Of a stretch of DNA of 64,000 nucleotides, positions 28,639 through 37,006 are shown one piece after another. Origin of the DNA: Brucella sp. BE17. Lineage in GTDB: Bacteria > Pseudomonadota > Alphaproteobacteria > Rhizobiales > Rhizobiaceae. Location of the stretch: contig NZ_CP154468.1 of NCBI RefSeq assembly GCF_039545455.1, positions 434,001 through 498,000 of the forward strand, in the 5' to 3' direction. The notes beneath the pieces are model-generated. The model did no database searches. It was not told the origin of the DNA and saw only the letters and a list, made by a program, of their open reading frames with translations. The translations under genes and the position numbers were made by a program. Positions within the stretch are counted from its first letter, which is position 1. Each line of letters opens with the position of its first letter.

Positions 28639-29580
28639 ATGCTTCTTGGCCGCACGGCAAATGGGCTTTACTGGATGTTTCGTTATATTGAGCGCGCGGA
28701 AAACATGGCGCGGCTTGTCGATGCGGGATTACGCATGGCGCTGACAAAAACCTCGGATGCGCCGGAAGAATGGTCGTCGGTCGTGGTGTCGGCTGGAGCA
28801 AGTCGGACATTTTCTGCCAAGTATGATGCTTATAATGCAGCCAATGTTGCGGATTTTCTGCTGCGGGACATGGAAAACCCCTCAAGCGTTATGTCCTGTT
28901 TCGAGAATGCGCGCTCTAATGGCCGCATGGTGCGCACCGCATTGACGCGGGAGGCCTGGGAAAGCATCAATGAATCATGGATGATTTTGAAAAAAGTGCT
29001 ACGCAAACCGCTTAACGAAGCTGATCTTCCAGCACTTCTCAATCATATCAAGCGCGAGACGGCGCTGATCTGCGGTGCCTTTCATGGCACCATGCTGCGC
29101 AATGAGATTTTTGATTTTGCAGGCCTTGGTACTTTCATCGAGCGGGCCGACAATACGGCGCGTATTCTCGATGTAAAATATTATGTCCTCCTGCCGTCCA
29201 TCTCCTATGTTGGAACGTCGATGGACAATTATCAATGGGAGTCTATCCTGCGTTCGGTCTCAGCCCATCGCTCTTATCGCTGGGTCTATGACGGCGATTA
29301 TCGTCCGGCACAGGTCGCAGATTATCTCATCCTCAATGAGCGCATGCCGCGCTCGCTCAATTTCTGCTATTCCAGCATCAATGCGCATCTCGGCTATCTG
29401 TCACGGGATTATGGGGCGAGCGCTATTTGCCACGACACCGCAGGCAAGACCTATGCGCTCCTCAAAGATCAGGACATCAATTCGGTGTTCGATATTGGCC
29501 TGCATGAGTTTCTCACTGACTTCATCGCTTGCAACAACCGCCTCGGAAACGAGATTGCTGAAACCTATAATTTTTATTGA
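28639..29580 (+). CDS. Alpha-E domain-containing protein (COG2307-like)
   Basis: A 313-residue, mostly helical protein. It starts LLGRTANGLYWMFRYIERAE and contains NMARLVDAGLRMALTKTSD, HGTMLRNEIFDFAGLGTFIE, RADNTARILDVKYYVLLPS and YRWVYDGDYRPAQVADYLIL, hallmarks of the alpha-E family (formerly DUF403). The start at 28639 follows an AGGGGA site; the frame upstream to 28591 is not family-like. No catalytic function is established. It always travels with the ATP-grasp and transglutaminase-like genes, as here, which suggests that it is a structural or carrier partner. Confidence 0.9.
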   Translation: MLLGRTANGLYWMFRYIERAENMARLVDAGLRMALTKTSDAPEEWSSVVVSAGASRTFSAKYDAYNAANVADFLLRDMENPSSVMSCFENARSNGRMVRTALTREAWESINESWMILKKVLRKPLNEADLPALLNHIKRETALICGAFHGTMLRNEIFDFAGLGTFIERADNTARILDVKYYVLLPSISYVGTSMDNYQWESILRSVSAHRSYRWVYDGDYRPAQVADYLILNERMPRSLNFCYSSINAHLGYLSRDYGASAICHDTAGKTYALLKDQDINSVFDIGLHEFLTDFIACNNRLGNEIAETYNFY

Positions 29581-29589
29581 GGGTCTCGT

Positions 29590-30387
29590 TTGCTGCTCAC
29601 CATATCTCACATTTCGCAATACGCTTATGATCAGCCGGTTGCTTATGCGCTGCAACGCCTGCGCCTGTTTCCTCAAAATGTGCCGGGCCAGACGGTCAGG
29701 CATTGGGAGGTCAGGATTGAGGGTGGTGAGCGTGAGGTCAGCTATGTGGACGGTTTCGGCAATCGCACGGAACTGGTACAGCATGCGCGCAATGCCAGCG
29801 AAATTATCATCACGGCAAGTGGCAGCGTTGAGGTGGAGGACCGCGCAGGTGTTCTCGGCCCTGTGTATAGTCAGGCACCTTTGTGGCTATTCGAGCGCGA
29901 AACAGCCTTGACCGCTCCGGGCGAACTTATTCGCGCTCTTGCCGATAAATGTGCGTCGCTTAATGAGCCGCTGGAGAAAATGCACACTCTTATGAATGCG
30001 GTTCATGAGGCCGTCACCTATATGCCGGGGGCAACGGATGTTTTCACCGATGCCGAAAGCGCATTGGCTGCCGGGCAGGGCGTGTGTCAGGATCACAGCC
30101 ATGTTTTCCTTGCGGCTGCGCGGCTTCTCAATATTCCGGCGCGTTATGTTTCCGGCTATCTGATGATGGAAGGTATTGAAGAACAGACGGCAAGCCATGC
30201 CTGGGCGGAAGCGCATGTAAGCGGACTTGGATGGGTGGGGTTTGATGCGGCCAATAATATCTGTCCCAATGATCGCTATGTTCGCATGGCGACAGGGCTT
30301 GATTATCGCGATGCGGCACCCGTTTCAGGTGTGCGTCTTGGCCAAGCATCGGAAATGCTTGCAGTTCAGATCAATGTCGGGCAGTGA
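29590..30387 (+). CDS. Transglutaminase-like family protein (COG1305 type)
   Basis: A 265-residue protein. The N-terminal domain (about 1-130) has the ISQYAYDQPVAYALQRLRLF pattern; the transglutaminase core follows with the catalytic Cys in AGQGVCQDHSHVFLAAARLL, His in TASHAWAEAHVSGLGWVGFD and an Asp in FDAANNICPNDRYVRMA. The Cys-His-Asp triad is therefore intact, so a protease or amide-transfer activity is possible. The start is a TTG at 29590 with GAGGG seven bases upstream. Third gene of the Anbu cluster; a 61-bp palindromic repeat separates it from anbu. Confidence 0.9.
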   Translation: MLLTISHISQYAYDQPVAYALQRLRLFPQNVPGQTVRHWEVRIEGGEREVSYVDGFGNRTELVQHARNASEIIITASGSVEVEDRAGVLGPVYSQAPLWLFERETALTAPGELIRALADKCASLNEPLEKMHTLMNAVHEAVTYMPGATDVFTDAESALAAGQGVCQDHSHVFLAAARLLNIPARYVSGYLMMEGIEEQTASHAWAEAHVSGLGWVGFDAANNICPNDRYVRMATGLDYRDAAPVSGVRLGQASEMLAVQINVGQ

Positions 30388-30402
30388 CTGGTGCCGATAA
30401 CA

Positions 30403-30463
30403 TATTGAATCCACGCATCGTAGCTTCCAAAATTCAATTCCGCTTTTCGGGGCGATGTAATAG
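30403..30463 (+). repeat. Dispersed intergenic palindromic repeat, copy 2
   Basis: A 61-base element from TATTGAATCCACGCATCG to TAG that matches the copy at 6453-6513 in length, orientation and about 48 of 61 bases by hand count. The central hairpin is weaker here: TCCAAAATT and CCGCTTTTCGGGG keep only part of the pairing. It lies 34 bases before the anbu start. Confidence 0.65.
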
Positions 30464-30497
30464 AAATGATTGAGAATTTGACTGCTGGATATTGCCG

Positions 30498-31229
30498 ATG
30501 ACCTATTGCGTGGGAATGAAGATCGATCAGGGCATTGTGTTTATGTCCGATACCAGGACGAATGCCGGTCTTGATAATATTTCTACATTTTCCAAAATGC
30601 GCAGATGGTCCAGAGCAGGCGAACGTGTCATTGTCCTGCTCTCGGCGGGTAATCTTGCAACGACACAAGCAGTTGCTAGTCTTTTGGAAGAACGCATGAA
30701 AGCTCCGGCTGAGCGGAATCCGTCGATTTTCGACGCGGTTTCCATGTTTCAGGTGGCACAAATGATCGGTGATACGGTCAAGGAAGTGATTGCGAATTCC
30801 GCAACCGGTGGCCAGAACGCGGATGCATTCGGCGCTTCTTTCATTCTGGGCGGCCAGATAAAGGGCGGCGCTACGCGCCTATTTTATATTTATCCCGAAG
30901 GTAATTTCATCGAAAGTTCGCTCGATACACCTTTTTTCCAGATCGGCGAGATCAAATATGGCAAGCCTATACTGGTACGCGCCTATCAGCCTGATATGAG
31001 TTTCGAGGAAGCGATAAAATTGCTGCTGGTGTCTTTCGATTCCACATTGAAAGCCAATCTTTCGGTTGGCTTGCCACTCGATATGCAGCTTTACGAAGCT
31101 GATAGCCTGAAGCCCGGGACATATCGGCGCTTTGAGGCAAATGACGCTTATTACCAGACCGTATCGGCGCATTGGTCGCAGGCGCTGAAAGCAGCATTGG
31201 AGCAATTGCCGCCATTTCGCTTTGACTAA
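30498..31229 (+). CDS. Proteasome-type protease Anbu (COG3484)
   Basis: A 243-residue Ntn-hydrolase of the Anbu (ancestral beta subunit) family. The ATG at 30498 gives Met-Thr-Tyr-Cys-Val-Gly, so Met removal would expose Thr1, the expected nucleophile; an in-frame TTG at 30492 would bury it and was rejected. Asp17 in MSDTRTNAG and Lys32 in STFSKM match the proteasome-like catalytic set. FGASFILGGQIKGGATRLFY is also typical. Family members assemble into helical or spiral oligomers, and peptidase activity has been hard to show. It belongs with the upstream ATP-grasp, alpha-E and transglutaminase genes. Confidence 0.93.
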   Translation: MTYCVGMKIDQGIVFMSDTRTNAGLDNISTFSKMRRWSRAGERVIVLLSAGNLATTQAVASLLEERMKAPAERNPSIFDAVSMFQVAQMIGDTVKEVIANSATGGQNADAFGASFILGGQIKGGATRLFYIYPEGNFIESSLDTPFFQIGEIKYGKPILVRAYQPDMSFEEAIKLLLVSFDSTLKANLSVGLPLDMQLYEADSLKPGTYRRFEANDAYYQTVSAHWSQALKAALEQLPPFRFD

Positions 31230-31317
31230 TCATTACTACTGCGTTCAGATTACTTTCCCAGCGCGTGTAGCTTCACCACCAAGTTTTATGCCCGATTGAA
31301 AAAGCCACTTTCTGAAA

Positions 31318-32391
31318 TCAAAGTGCCAATCCACTGGACCGGTCAAAAACATGAACACGTTGATGATCGATCATCGCTGAAAACGGTGTCTGCACCTTAA
31401 CCTGCTGCTCCCCGTCGACAACTGCAGTTAACTGATTGTCGCCGAGCTCAAAAACCACATGTGTCTGTGCGCCTGTTGGTTCCACCAGAATTGTCCTGCC
31501 TTCAAGGCGAATATCTCCATGTTTTGCTAAACCAATATGTTCTGGCCGCACGCCAATGGTGACCTCTTGTCCGCGCCTCACGCTCTTGTCGGATGAGATG
31601 CGGATTGCTGTTCCGTCTTTCAGACGAGCCGCAGGTCCATCGTCAATACCGTCAATGACACCTTCAATAAGGTTCATGGCAGGCGAGCCGATAAAGGCTG
31701 CAACAAAGATATTTGCCGGTGCTTTGTAAAGTTCGAGCGGCGTTCCCTGTTGTTCGATACGGCCATGGTTGAGAACAACAACCCGGTCTGCCAGTGTCAT
31801 CGCTTCTATCTGGTCATGCGTCACATATATAGAAGTCGTGCCAACTTTCTGATGCAGGTTTTTAATTTCGCTGCGCATCTGAACGCGAAGTTTGGCATCG
31901 AGATTTGATAAGGGTTCATCAAACAGGAAAACGGACGGATTTCGCACCACCGCTCGTCCCATTGCCACGCGTTGGCGCTGGCCACCCGAAAGCTGTGATG
32001 GTTTCCGGTCCATCAGTGTTGCGAGGTCCAACATGCGCGCAGCCTCGGTAACGCGCTCATCGATTACATGCTTAGGCTGCCCCGCGAGCTTGAGGTTAAA
32101 TCCCATGTTCTGCGCAACCGTCATATGCGGATAGAGCGCATAAGACTGGAACACCATAGCGATGTTACGTTCGCGTGGCGTCATGCCGTTCACGACCTGA
32201 CTGCCTATGGCAATTTCCCCGTCGGTTATTTCTTCAAGCCCCGCAACCATGCGTAAAAGCGTGGATTTACCGCAGCCCGATGGTCCCACCAGTGCAACAA
32301 ACTCGCCGTCATTGATTGATAAAGATATGCCATGAATGACGTCGAGAGAGGCGTAGGATTTATGAATATCAATCAGCTCTACTGAAGCCAT
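31318..32391 (-). CDS. Sugar ABC transporter ATP-binding protein, UgpC/MalK type
   Basis: A 357-residue ATPase: Walker [13 protein letters not shown]-loop FQSYALYPHMTVAQNM, signature [14 protein letters not shown], Walker B FLFDEPLSNLDAKLR and YVTHDQIEAMTLADR. The C-terminal OB-fold regulatory part starts near FIGSPAMNLIEG (about residue 235) and includes IGVRPEHIGL. Last gene of the ROK-linked transport operon (34186 down to 31318). It may also serve transporters that lack their own ATPase, such as the one at 265-3353, as MalK-type ATPases often do; that is inference. Confidence 0.94.
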   Translation of the reverse strand: MASVELIDIHKSYASLDVIHGISLSINDGEFVALVGPSGCGKSTLLRMVAGLEEITDGEIAIGSQVVNGMTPRERNIAMVFQSYALYPHMTVAQNMGFNLKLAGQPKHVIDERVTEAARMLDLATLMDRKPSQLSGGQRQRVAMGRAVVRNPSVFLFDEPLSNLDAKLRVQMRSEIKNLHQKVGTTSIYVTHDQIEAMTLADRVVVLNHGRIEQQGTPLELYKAPANIFVAAFIGSPAMNLIEGVIDGIDDGPAARLKDGTAIRISSDKSVRRGQEVTIGVRPEHIGLAKHGDIRLEGRTILVEPTGAQTHVVFELGDNQLTAVVDGEQQVKVQTPFSAMIDHQRVHVFDRSSGLAL

Positions 32392-32406
32392 GATTAAATC
32401 TCCCGA

Positions 32407-33255
32407 TCAGGATTTGACTGCACCTGCGGTCAAGCCGGCGATGATGTGTTTTTGTGCGACGAAGAACACGATGATGGTTGGCAAAATCGTCAGCGTTATA
32501 AACGCAAGGACGAGATGCCATTCGGTGCCGAATTCACCGCGATATACCATGATGCCAAGGGGCCATGGATATTTCGATTCCGAGTTGAGCATAATCAGCG
32601 GCAGAAGATAACTATTCCAACTTCCGACAAACGAAACAATTCCCACCGTCGCCAGGATAGGGCGGGAGAGAGGTAGGGAAATGTGCCAGAAGAAACGAAG
32701 ATAACCACAGCCATCGACGAATGCCGCGTGAAACAGTTCTTCTGGTAAGTTACGGAAATAATTGCGAAAAAGCAAAATGCTCATGCCGAGGCCAAATGCG
32801 ACTTGTGGCAGCACGACGCCCCAATATGTATCCAGCAAACCAAGGTCGCGTATGCGGATAAACAAGGGAAGTATTGCCGTTGCGGCGGGAAACATCAGAC
32901 CAAGAAGAAAATAATTGAGCAGAAAGGAAGAGCCGAAGAACTTTACATGCGCGAATGTAAAAGCGGCCATAGCCGATACGACCAGTGTCAGGAAAACAGT
33001 CAGCGCCGCGATAATCAGCGAATTGAATATTTGCAGCCAGTAACGATCACCAAGCAGAATATCTCCATAATTCTTCCATTGCCAATTTTCCGGAAGACCA
33101 AACGGATTGACCCGTAAATCACCCAGGGTCTTGAAACCACCGAGAGCTGCGGTCAGAAGTGGGACGAGAACGATAGCTGCAATGAATCCGAGCGAAATAT
33201 AGAGATAGAGTTTGGTCTCTATTCTCGTGTGGACAGTGTTGGATGTATCAGTCAT
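32407..33255 (-). CDS. Carbohydrate ABC transporter permease, MalG type
   Basis: A 282-residue permease with six predicted helices; the first lies at YLYISLGFIAAIVLVPLLTA, and the EAA loop reads LFHAAFVDGCGYLRFFWHIS. The start at 33255 overlaps the upstream permease by eight bases; an ATG farther upstream (33282) would extend deep into that gene. It pairs with the MalF-type protein at 33248-34186. Confidence 0.9.
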   Translation of the reverse strand: MTDTSNTVHTRIETKLYLYISLGFIAAIVLVPLLTAALGGFKTLGDLRVNPFGLPENWQWKNYGDILLGDRYWLQIFNSLIIAALTVFLTLVVSAMAAFTFAHVKFFGSSFLLNYFLLGLMFPAATAILPLFIRIRDLGLLDTYWGVVLPQVAFGLGMSILLFRNYFRNLPEELFHAAFVDGCGYLRFFWHISLPLSRPILATVGIVSFVGSWNSYLLPLIMLNSESKYPWPLGIMVYRGEFGTEWHLVLAFITLTILPTIIVFFVAQKHIIAGLTAGAVKS

Positions 33256-34186
33256 GGCGCATGAATATCCTTTTATAGCCAAAGGCGAGCGTCACGCAGA
33301 TCACGAACAAAACCACACCAACTGCGCTGCCAAGGCCCACTTGCATACGCATGACGCCATAGGTGTAGAGGAATGTCACCATGGTTTGGGTCGAATTGGA
33401 CGGTCCACCGCCCGTCAATGGCATGATCATGTCGAAGAGCTGCAAGGAGCCGATAACGGCAAAAAAGACCGATAAGCGAACAGTCGACCCAAGCATGGGA
33501 AGCGTGACATAGCGAAACTTTTGCCAGCCACTGGCGCCGTCAATTTCCGCAGCTTCAAGAACGGCCTTGTCGACGGACTGAAGCCCCGCAATGAACAGCA
33601 TCATGTGGAAACCGAAATATTTCCAGACAATGACGGCGAGCACGGCATAAATTGCGACATCCTTGTCTGCCAGGACATAAGGATTGGCAAAGCCGAAGAA
33701 ATTTGACGCTGCAGCAAACAAACCATAGTCGCCGTCATAGACAAAACGCCAGATCAGCCCCGCGGCAACGTCTGCCAGAACGTAAGGCAAAAAGAAAATC
33801 AGTCTGAACGCCACAACGCCGGGAATCCGGTGAGCCAGCATCATGGCAAGCCAGATCGCCAACGGAATCTGCACAAGAACGGAAATAAAGATAATCAGGC
33901 CATTGTTGAACAACGCCTGCGAGAAAGCCGCATTGCGGAAAAGGACCTGAAAATTTCTCAGTCCCACAAACTCGGTTGGCGTCCCGTAGCCGTTCCAGCG
34001 ATAGAGGCTGTACCAAGCCGCTTCACCCATAGGCAGGATGACAAAGATCGTAAACAGCAGCAGTGCTGGGGGCAAAAAGACCAACAGGGTCAGTGTGCGG
34101 TCATGGGCAACAGAGCTGTGCTTTTTCCTGGCTGCGGCTGTTCTGTTCGAGGGTGAGGACGCCGAAGTCATAGCCGTGTTCGCCAT
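33248..34186 (-). CDS. Carbohydrate ABC transporter permease, MalF type
   Basis: A 312-residue permease. An N-terminal basic region (SNRTAAARKKHSS) precedes the first helix (LLVFLPPALLLFTIFVIL); the EAA loop is VLEAAEIDGASGWQKFRYVT. The start at 34186 (MANTAMTS) is the likeliest of several; the ribosome-binding site is poor (purine-rich AGAAAAG only), and an ATG at 34171 is an alternative. It follows the binding-protein gene after 74 bases. Confidence 0.88.
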   Translation of the reverse strand: MANTAMTSASSPSNRTAAARKKHSSVAHDRTLTLLVFLPPALLLFTIFVILPMGEAAWYSLYRWNGYGTPTEFVGLRNFQVLFRNAAFSQALFNNGLIIFISVLVQIPLAIWLAMMLAHRIPGVVAFRLIFFLPYVLADVAAGLIWRFVYDGDYGLFAAASNFFGFANPYVLADKDVAIYAVLAVIVWKYFGFHMMLFIAGLQSVDKAVLEAAEIDGASGWQKFRYVTLPMLGSTVRLSVFFAVIGSLQLFDMIMPLTGGGPSNSTQTMVTFLYTYGVMRMQVGLGSAVGVVLFVICVTLAFGYKRIFMRHD

Positions 34187-34260
34187 CTTTTCTGCTTTCT
34201 TACGCAAATTATGAAGATGCAAAGCGCGCCCCGTATCTTTGAGGCGCGCCTTAACCGCGC

Positions 34261-35562
34261 TTAGCGCAGCTCAAATGCATCCTGAATTTGTTGGGCAGCT
34301 TCTTCTGAACTCATTTGACCGGATACAATTTCGACAGATACGTCATTAACGACGCGTCCGACGGCGGCCCCCAATGTCTGATCAAAAAAGTTCTGGTGCC
34401 ATGTTGACGTAGCCAACTGTCTGGCAGATTCGGCAAGAAGAGGATCTTTGACCGCGCTATCGGCACCCGTTGCGACCGGCAGGATCATGCCCGCAGCAGC
34501 CATTTTTTCTTCATTCGCTTTATTGGTCAGGAAAAGTGCGAAGTCGATAGCTTCCTTGGATGCGTTTTTCGTGACAGCCCAGCCGTTCAAGCCGCCCAAA
34601 GTGTCGGTCGCTTTGCCGGGGCCACCTTCTACGACAGGAAATGCAAACCGTCCTATATTGTCAGAGGCAAGTCCTTTTCCGTCACCTGCATGCTTGCTTT
34701 GATTGGCTTCTGTATTGTCAAATCCGAGGATCATTGCCGCCTTTCCATCGCCGAAGACCCCGAGTGCCTGCGGCCAGGACGCACCAAGATAGCCGGGCTG
34801 AAATGGTTCGAGCTTGCCAAACTCTGCCAATTGCTCACCGGCTTTGATGATGGCAGGATCCATGAACCCTTCGCCTTCACCCTTGCTTGCAGCTTCGAAC
34901 ACGGCCTGCCCGCCATTACGCATGACAAGATAGCTCCAGTAAAAATGAATAGGCCATTTTTCCCCGCCGCCACCGGCAATCGGCACAATACCGGCGCTTT
35001 TTATTTTTGTTACCGCTGCGCTCAAATCATCCCAGGTTTGGATGCCGCCAGCGTCTACACCGGCTTTAGAGAAGAGCTCCTTGTTATAGAAAAAGCTGAC
35101 GAGACTGACTTTATAAGGAATAGCCCAGATTTTTCCGTCGAAAGACAGGCTGTCAATGGCAGAGCTGTTATATGCCTGCCGGAATTTTCCGCCGTCTGCG
35201 TCGAAATCCTCTGTCAGATCTTTGAGCGCGCCCGTCTTTGACTGCTCTTCAAGAACGCCGCCGCCCCAGCTGTAGAAAAAATCGGGTACATCATTGGATT
35301 GCAACAATGTTGGCAGCTTGGCTTTGAAGGCCTCATTCTCGAGAAATTGTAATTGTATCCGAACATCTGGATGCTGGCTTTCATAATCTCTTGCGATCTC
35401 TTCCCATACCGCCACAGCTTTAGGGTCGAGCTCGACATGCATCCATTTAACAACTGTCGCAGCTGACGCGCCGACAGTCGCCAGCATCAATGTTATGCCT
35501 GTTGATGCGGCATAAGACATCAGCTTGCCGCTCAGGCTTGCGCGTGCGTGCCAATAATTCAT
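34261..35562 (-). CDS. Extracellular solute-binding protein, family 1 (sugar ABC transporter)
   Basis: A 433-residue periplasmic binding protein with a signal peptide (YAASTGITLMLATVGASA). The mature part begins TVVKWMHVELDPKAVAVWEE and has the family pattern IPYKVSLVSFFYNKELFSKA and WDDLSAAVTKIKSAGIVPIA with GGLNGWAVTKNASKEAIDFA toward the end. GGGAGG precedes the ATG. It is divergent from the ROK regulator, first in its operon. The neighbouring dehydrogenase and ThuA genes suggest a disaccharide or glycoside substrate processed through a 3-keto sugar. Confidence 0.92.
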   Translation of the reverse strand: MNYWHARASLSGKLMSYAASTGITLMLATVGASAATVVKWMHVELDPKAVAVWEEIARDYESQHPDVRIQLQFLENEAFKAKLPTLLQSNDVPDFFYSWGGGVLEEQSKTGALKDLTEDFDADGGKFRQAYNSSAIDSLSFDGKIWAIPYKVSLVSFFYNKELFSKAGVDAGGIQTWDDLSAAVTKIKSAGIVPIAGGGGEKWPIHFYWSYLVMRNGGQAVFEAASKGEGEGFMDPAIIKAGEQLAEFGKLEPFQPGYLGASWPQALGVFGDGKAAMILGFDNTEANQSKHAGDGKGLASDNIGRFAFPVVEGGPGKATDTLGGLNGWAVTKNASKEAIDFALFLTNKANEEKMAAAGMILPVATGADSAVKDPLLAESARQLATSTWHQNFFDQTLGAAVGRVVNDVSVEIVSGQMSSEEAAQQIQDAFELR

Positions 35563-35672
35563 GTTCGTGATCCTCCCGTGGGATTTTTCTTAATTTATTC
35601 CCTTATGTGGATTAATTCATCCGACATATTGGCCGATGTCAAGACTATTCCCCCAATTTTTCAGAGATTGGC

Positions 35673-35702
35673 TTGACATGATTGACCAAAGCGACGTTAT
35701 TT
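35673..35702 (+). promoter_or_regulatory. Probable promoter of the ROK regulator gene
   Basis: TTGACA at 35673-35678 and TTATTT at 35697-35702, 18 bases apart, lie 71 bases before the ROK start. The -35 box is a perfect consensus and the -10 box a fair one. The region is AT-rich. Confidence 0.45.
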
Positions 35703-35717
35703 AATCCGTGCTCCGAC

Positions 35718-35742
35718 ATAAATAAGACCGAAATAAATAAGA
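35718..35742 (+). promoter_or_regulatory. Direct repeats before the ROK gene, candidate regulatory site
   Basis: ATAAATAAGA occurs twice, at 35718-35727 and 35733-35742, with five bases between (15 bases from start to start). They lie just downstream of the proposed promoter and 30 bases before the ROK start, so an autoregulatory role is possible. An imperfect symmetric segment (GGATTAATTCATCC, 35609-35622) lies nearer to the binding-protein gene. Confidence 0.4.
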
Positions 35743-35772
35743 AATGATCAGCGATGATCGCAACAGGATACC

Positions 35773-36972
35773 ATGAAGACTGCAGACCCCGAACTGATGC
35801 GTGCGATCAACAGGCTGAGCGTATTGGATACGATCCGTCGTTGCGGTGCTATTTCCCGTGTTGAGATCAGCCAAAGAACAGAACTGTCTACGACCACGGT
35901 GTCCGCAATAACCGCGTCGCTTCTCGACGATGGGTTGATACTGACGCGGCACGAAGGTGATATCCGCAATGAAGCCACGCGGGGACGACCCCGGGTAATG
36001 CTGGAACTTAATCCGCAAGCAGCACGTGTGGTTGGTGCCAAGATAGCTGCCAATCGCATGATCTTCGCCGTCACAGATTTTTGTGGTGAAATTCTTGCGA
36101 GCCTGTCTCTCCCCATCCGCGTGGATCGGCAACCTATAGGCGTCATCGCCGACCTTATCGAAGATGGTGTGCGCAGATGTGTCGTGGATGCTGGATTGGC
36201 GCTGGAAGACATCGATAAGATCTGCCTTGGAATTCCCGGCGTTATCGAACATCGCACAGGCATAATTCGCAGCACGCCCATTTTGCGGGAAAGCAACGTC
36301 AATTTTGCTGCTGAAATGACATCACGCCTGAATGCGCCAACGCTTATAGAAAGCGACACACACGCGATAACGCTGGCTCACCATTGGTTTGGTCATGCAC
36401 GCGAATTCGCAGACATGGTCCTTGTGTCACTCGAGCAAACACTGGGCCTTGGAGTCCTGCACAGAAATCAGTTGTTTCGCGGTGCCGACGGACTTAGCCA
36501 GAACCTTGGTGATCTCGTATTGGGATACGCCGATAATGCCATTGTTCGGCTGGCAAACCATGCAGGGGAAAGCGCAATTCTGGGCACTTGTCCCTCTGAC
36601 GGACGTTTTGCTGAAGCAACACGTCTTGGACGGGGTATGCAGTATGCAAGCTCGCTCATTGAGGCTTCAGATGAAGAGTTGAAAAATGCTGCCAAGCGCG
36701 CAGGTGCAGCAGTTGGCCTTGCACTTGCAAATATAGTCACCTTGTTTGGCCCACCGCGGGTCATCATTACGGGCACCAGTCTGGAACTTGGTGAGACGTT
36801 CATCAGCAGTATTCGTGACAGTTATAATGTTGCCGTACCGCAATCTTTGACGGGTGTCGCAGAACTGGTGTTCGACATTGCCAGCGACGAATTATGGGCG
36901 CAGGGCGCAGCCGCTGTTGCGCTGCAAGAACTTTACGAATCGCCGTGGAGCACCACAGGCCCGGCAATTTAG
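35773..36972 (+). CDS. ROK family transcriptional regulator
   Basis: A 399-residue NagC/XylR-type repressor. An N-terminal winged helix-turn-helix (residues 10-65; DTIRRCGAISRVEISQRTEL, STTTVSAITASLLDDGLI) precedes a ROK sugar-kinase-like domain with VVGAKIAANRMIFAVTD and KICLGIPGVIEHRTG. The zinc-binding region of ROK proteins seems incomplete: only one Cys is visible near LANHAGESAILGTCPSDGRF. It is divergent from the sugar ABC operon and followed by the dehydrogenase and ThuA genes, so it probably regulates both with the transported sugar as effector. Confidence 0.9.
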   Translation: MKTADPELMRAINRLSVLDTIRRCGAISRVEISQRTELSTTTVSAITASLLDDGLILTRHEGDIRNEATRGRPRVMLELNPQAARVVGAKIAANRMIFAVTDFCGEILASLSLPIRVDRQPIGVIADLIEDGVRRCVVDAGLALEDIDKICLGIPGVIEHRTGIIRSTPILRESNVNFAAEMTSRLNAPTLIESDTHAITLAHHWFGHAREFADMVLVSLEQTLGLGVLHRNQLFRGADGLSQNLGDLVLGYADNAIVRLANHAGESAILGTCPSDGRFAEATRLGRGMQYASSLIEASDEELKNAAKRAGAAVGLALANIVTLFGPPRVIITGTSLELGETFISSIRDSYNVAVPQSLTGVAELVFDIASDELWAQGAAAVALQELYESPWSTTGPAI

Positions 36973-37006
36973 CTCAATTTAAACAATGGATTTCTGGGAG
37001 GAAAAA

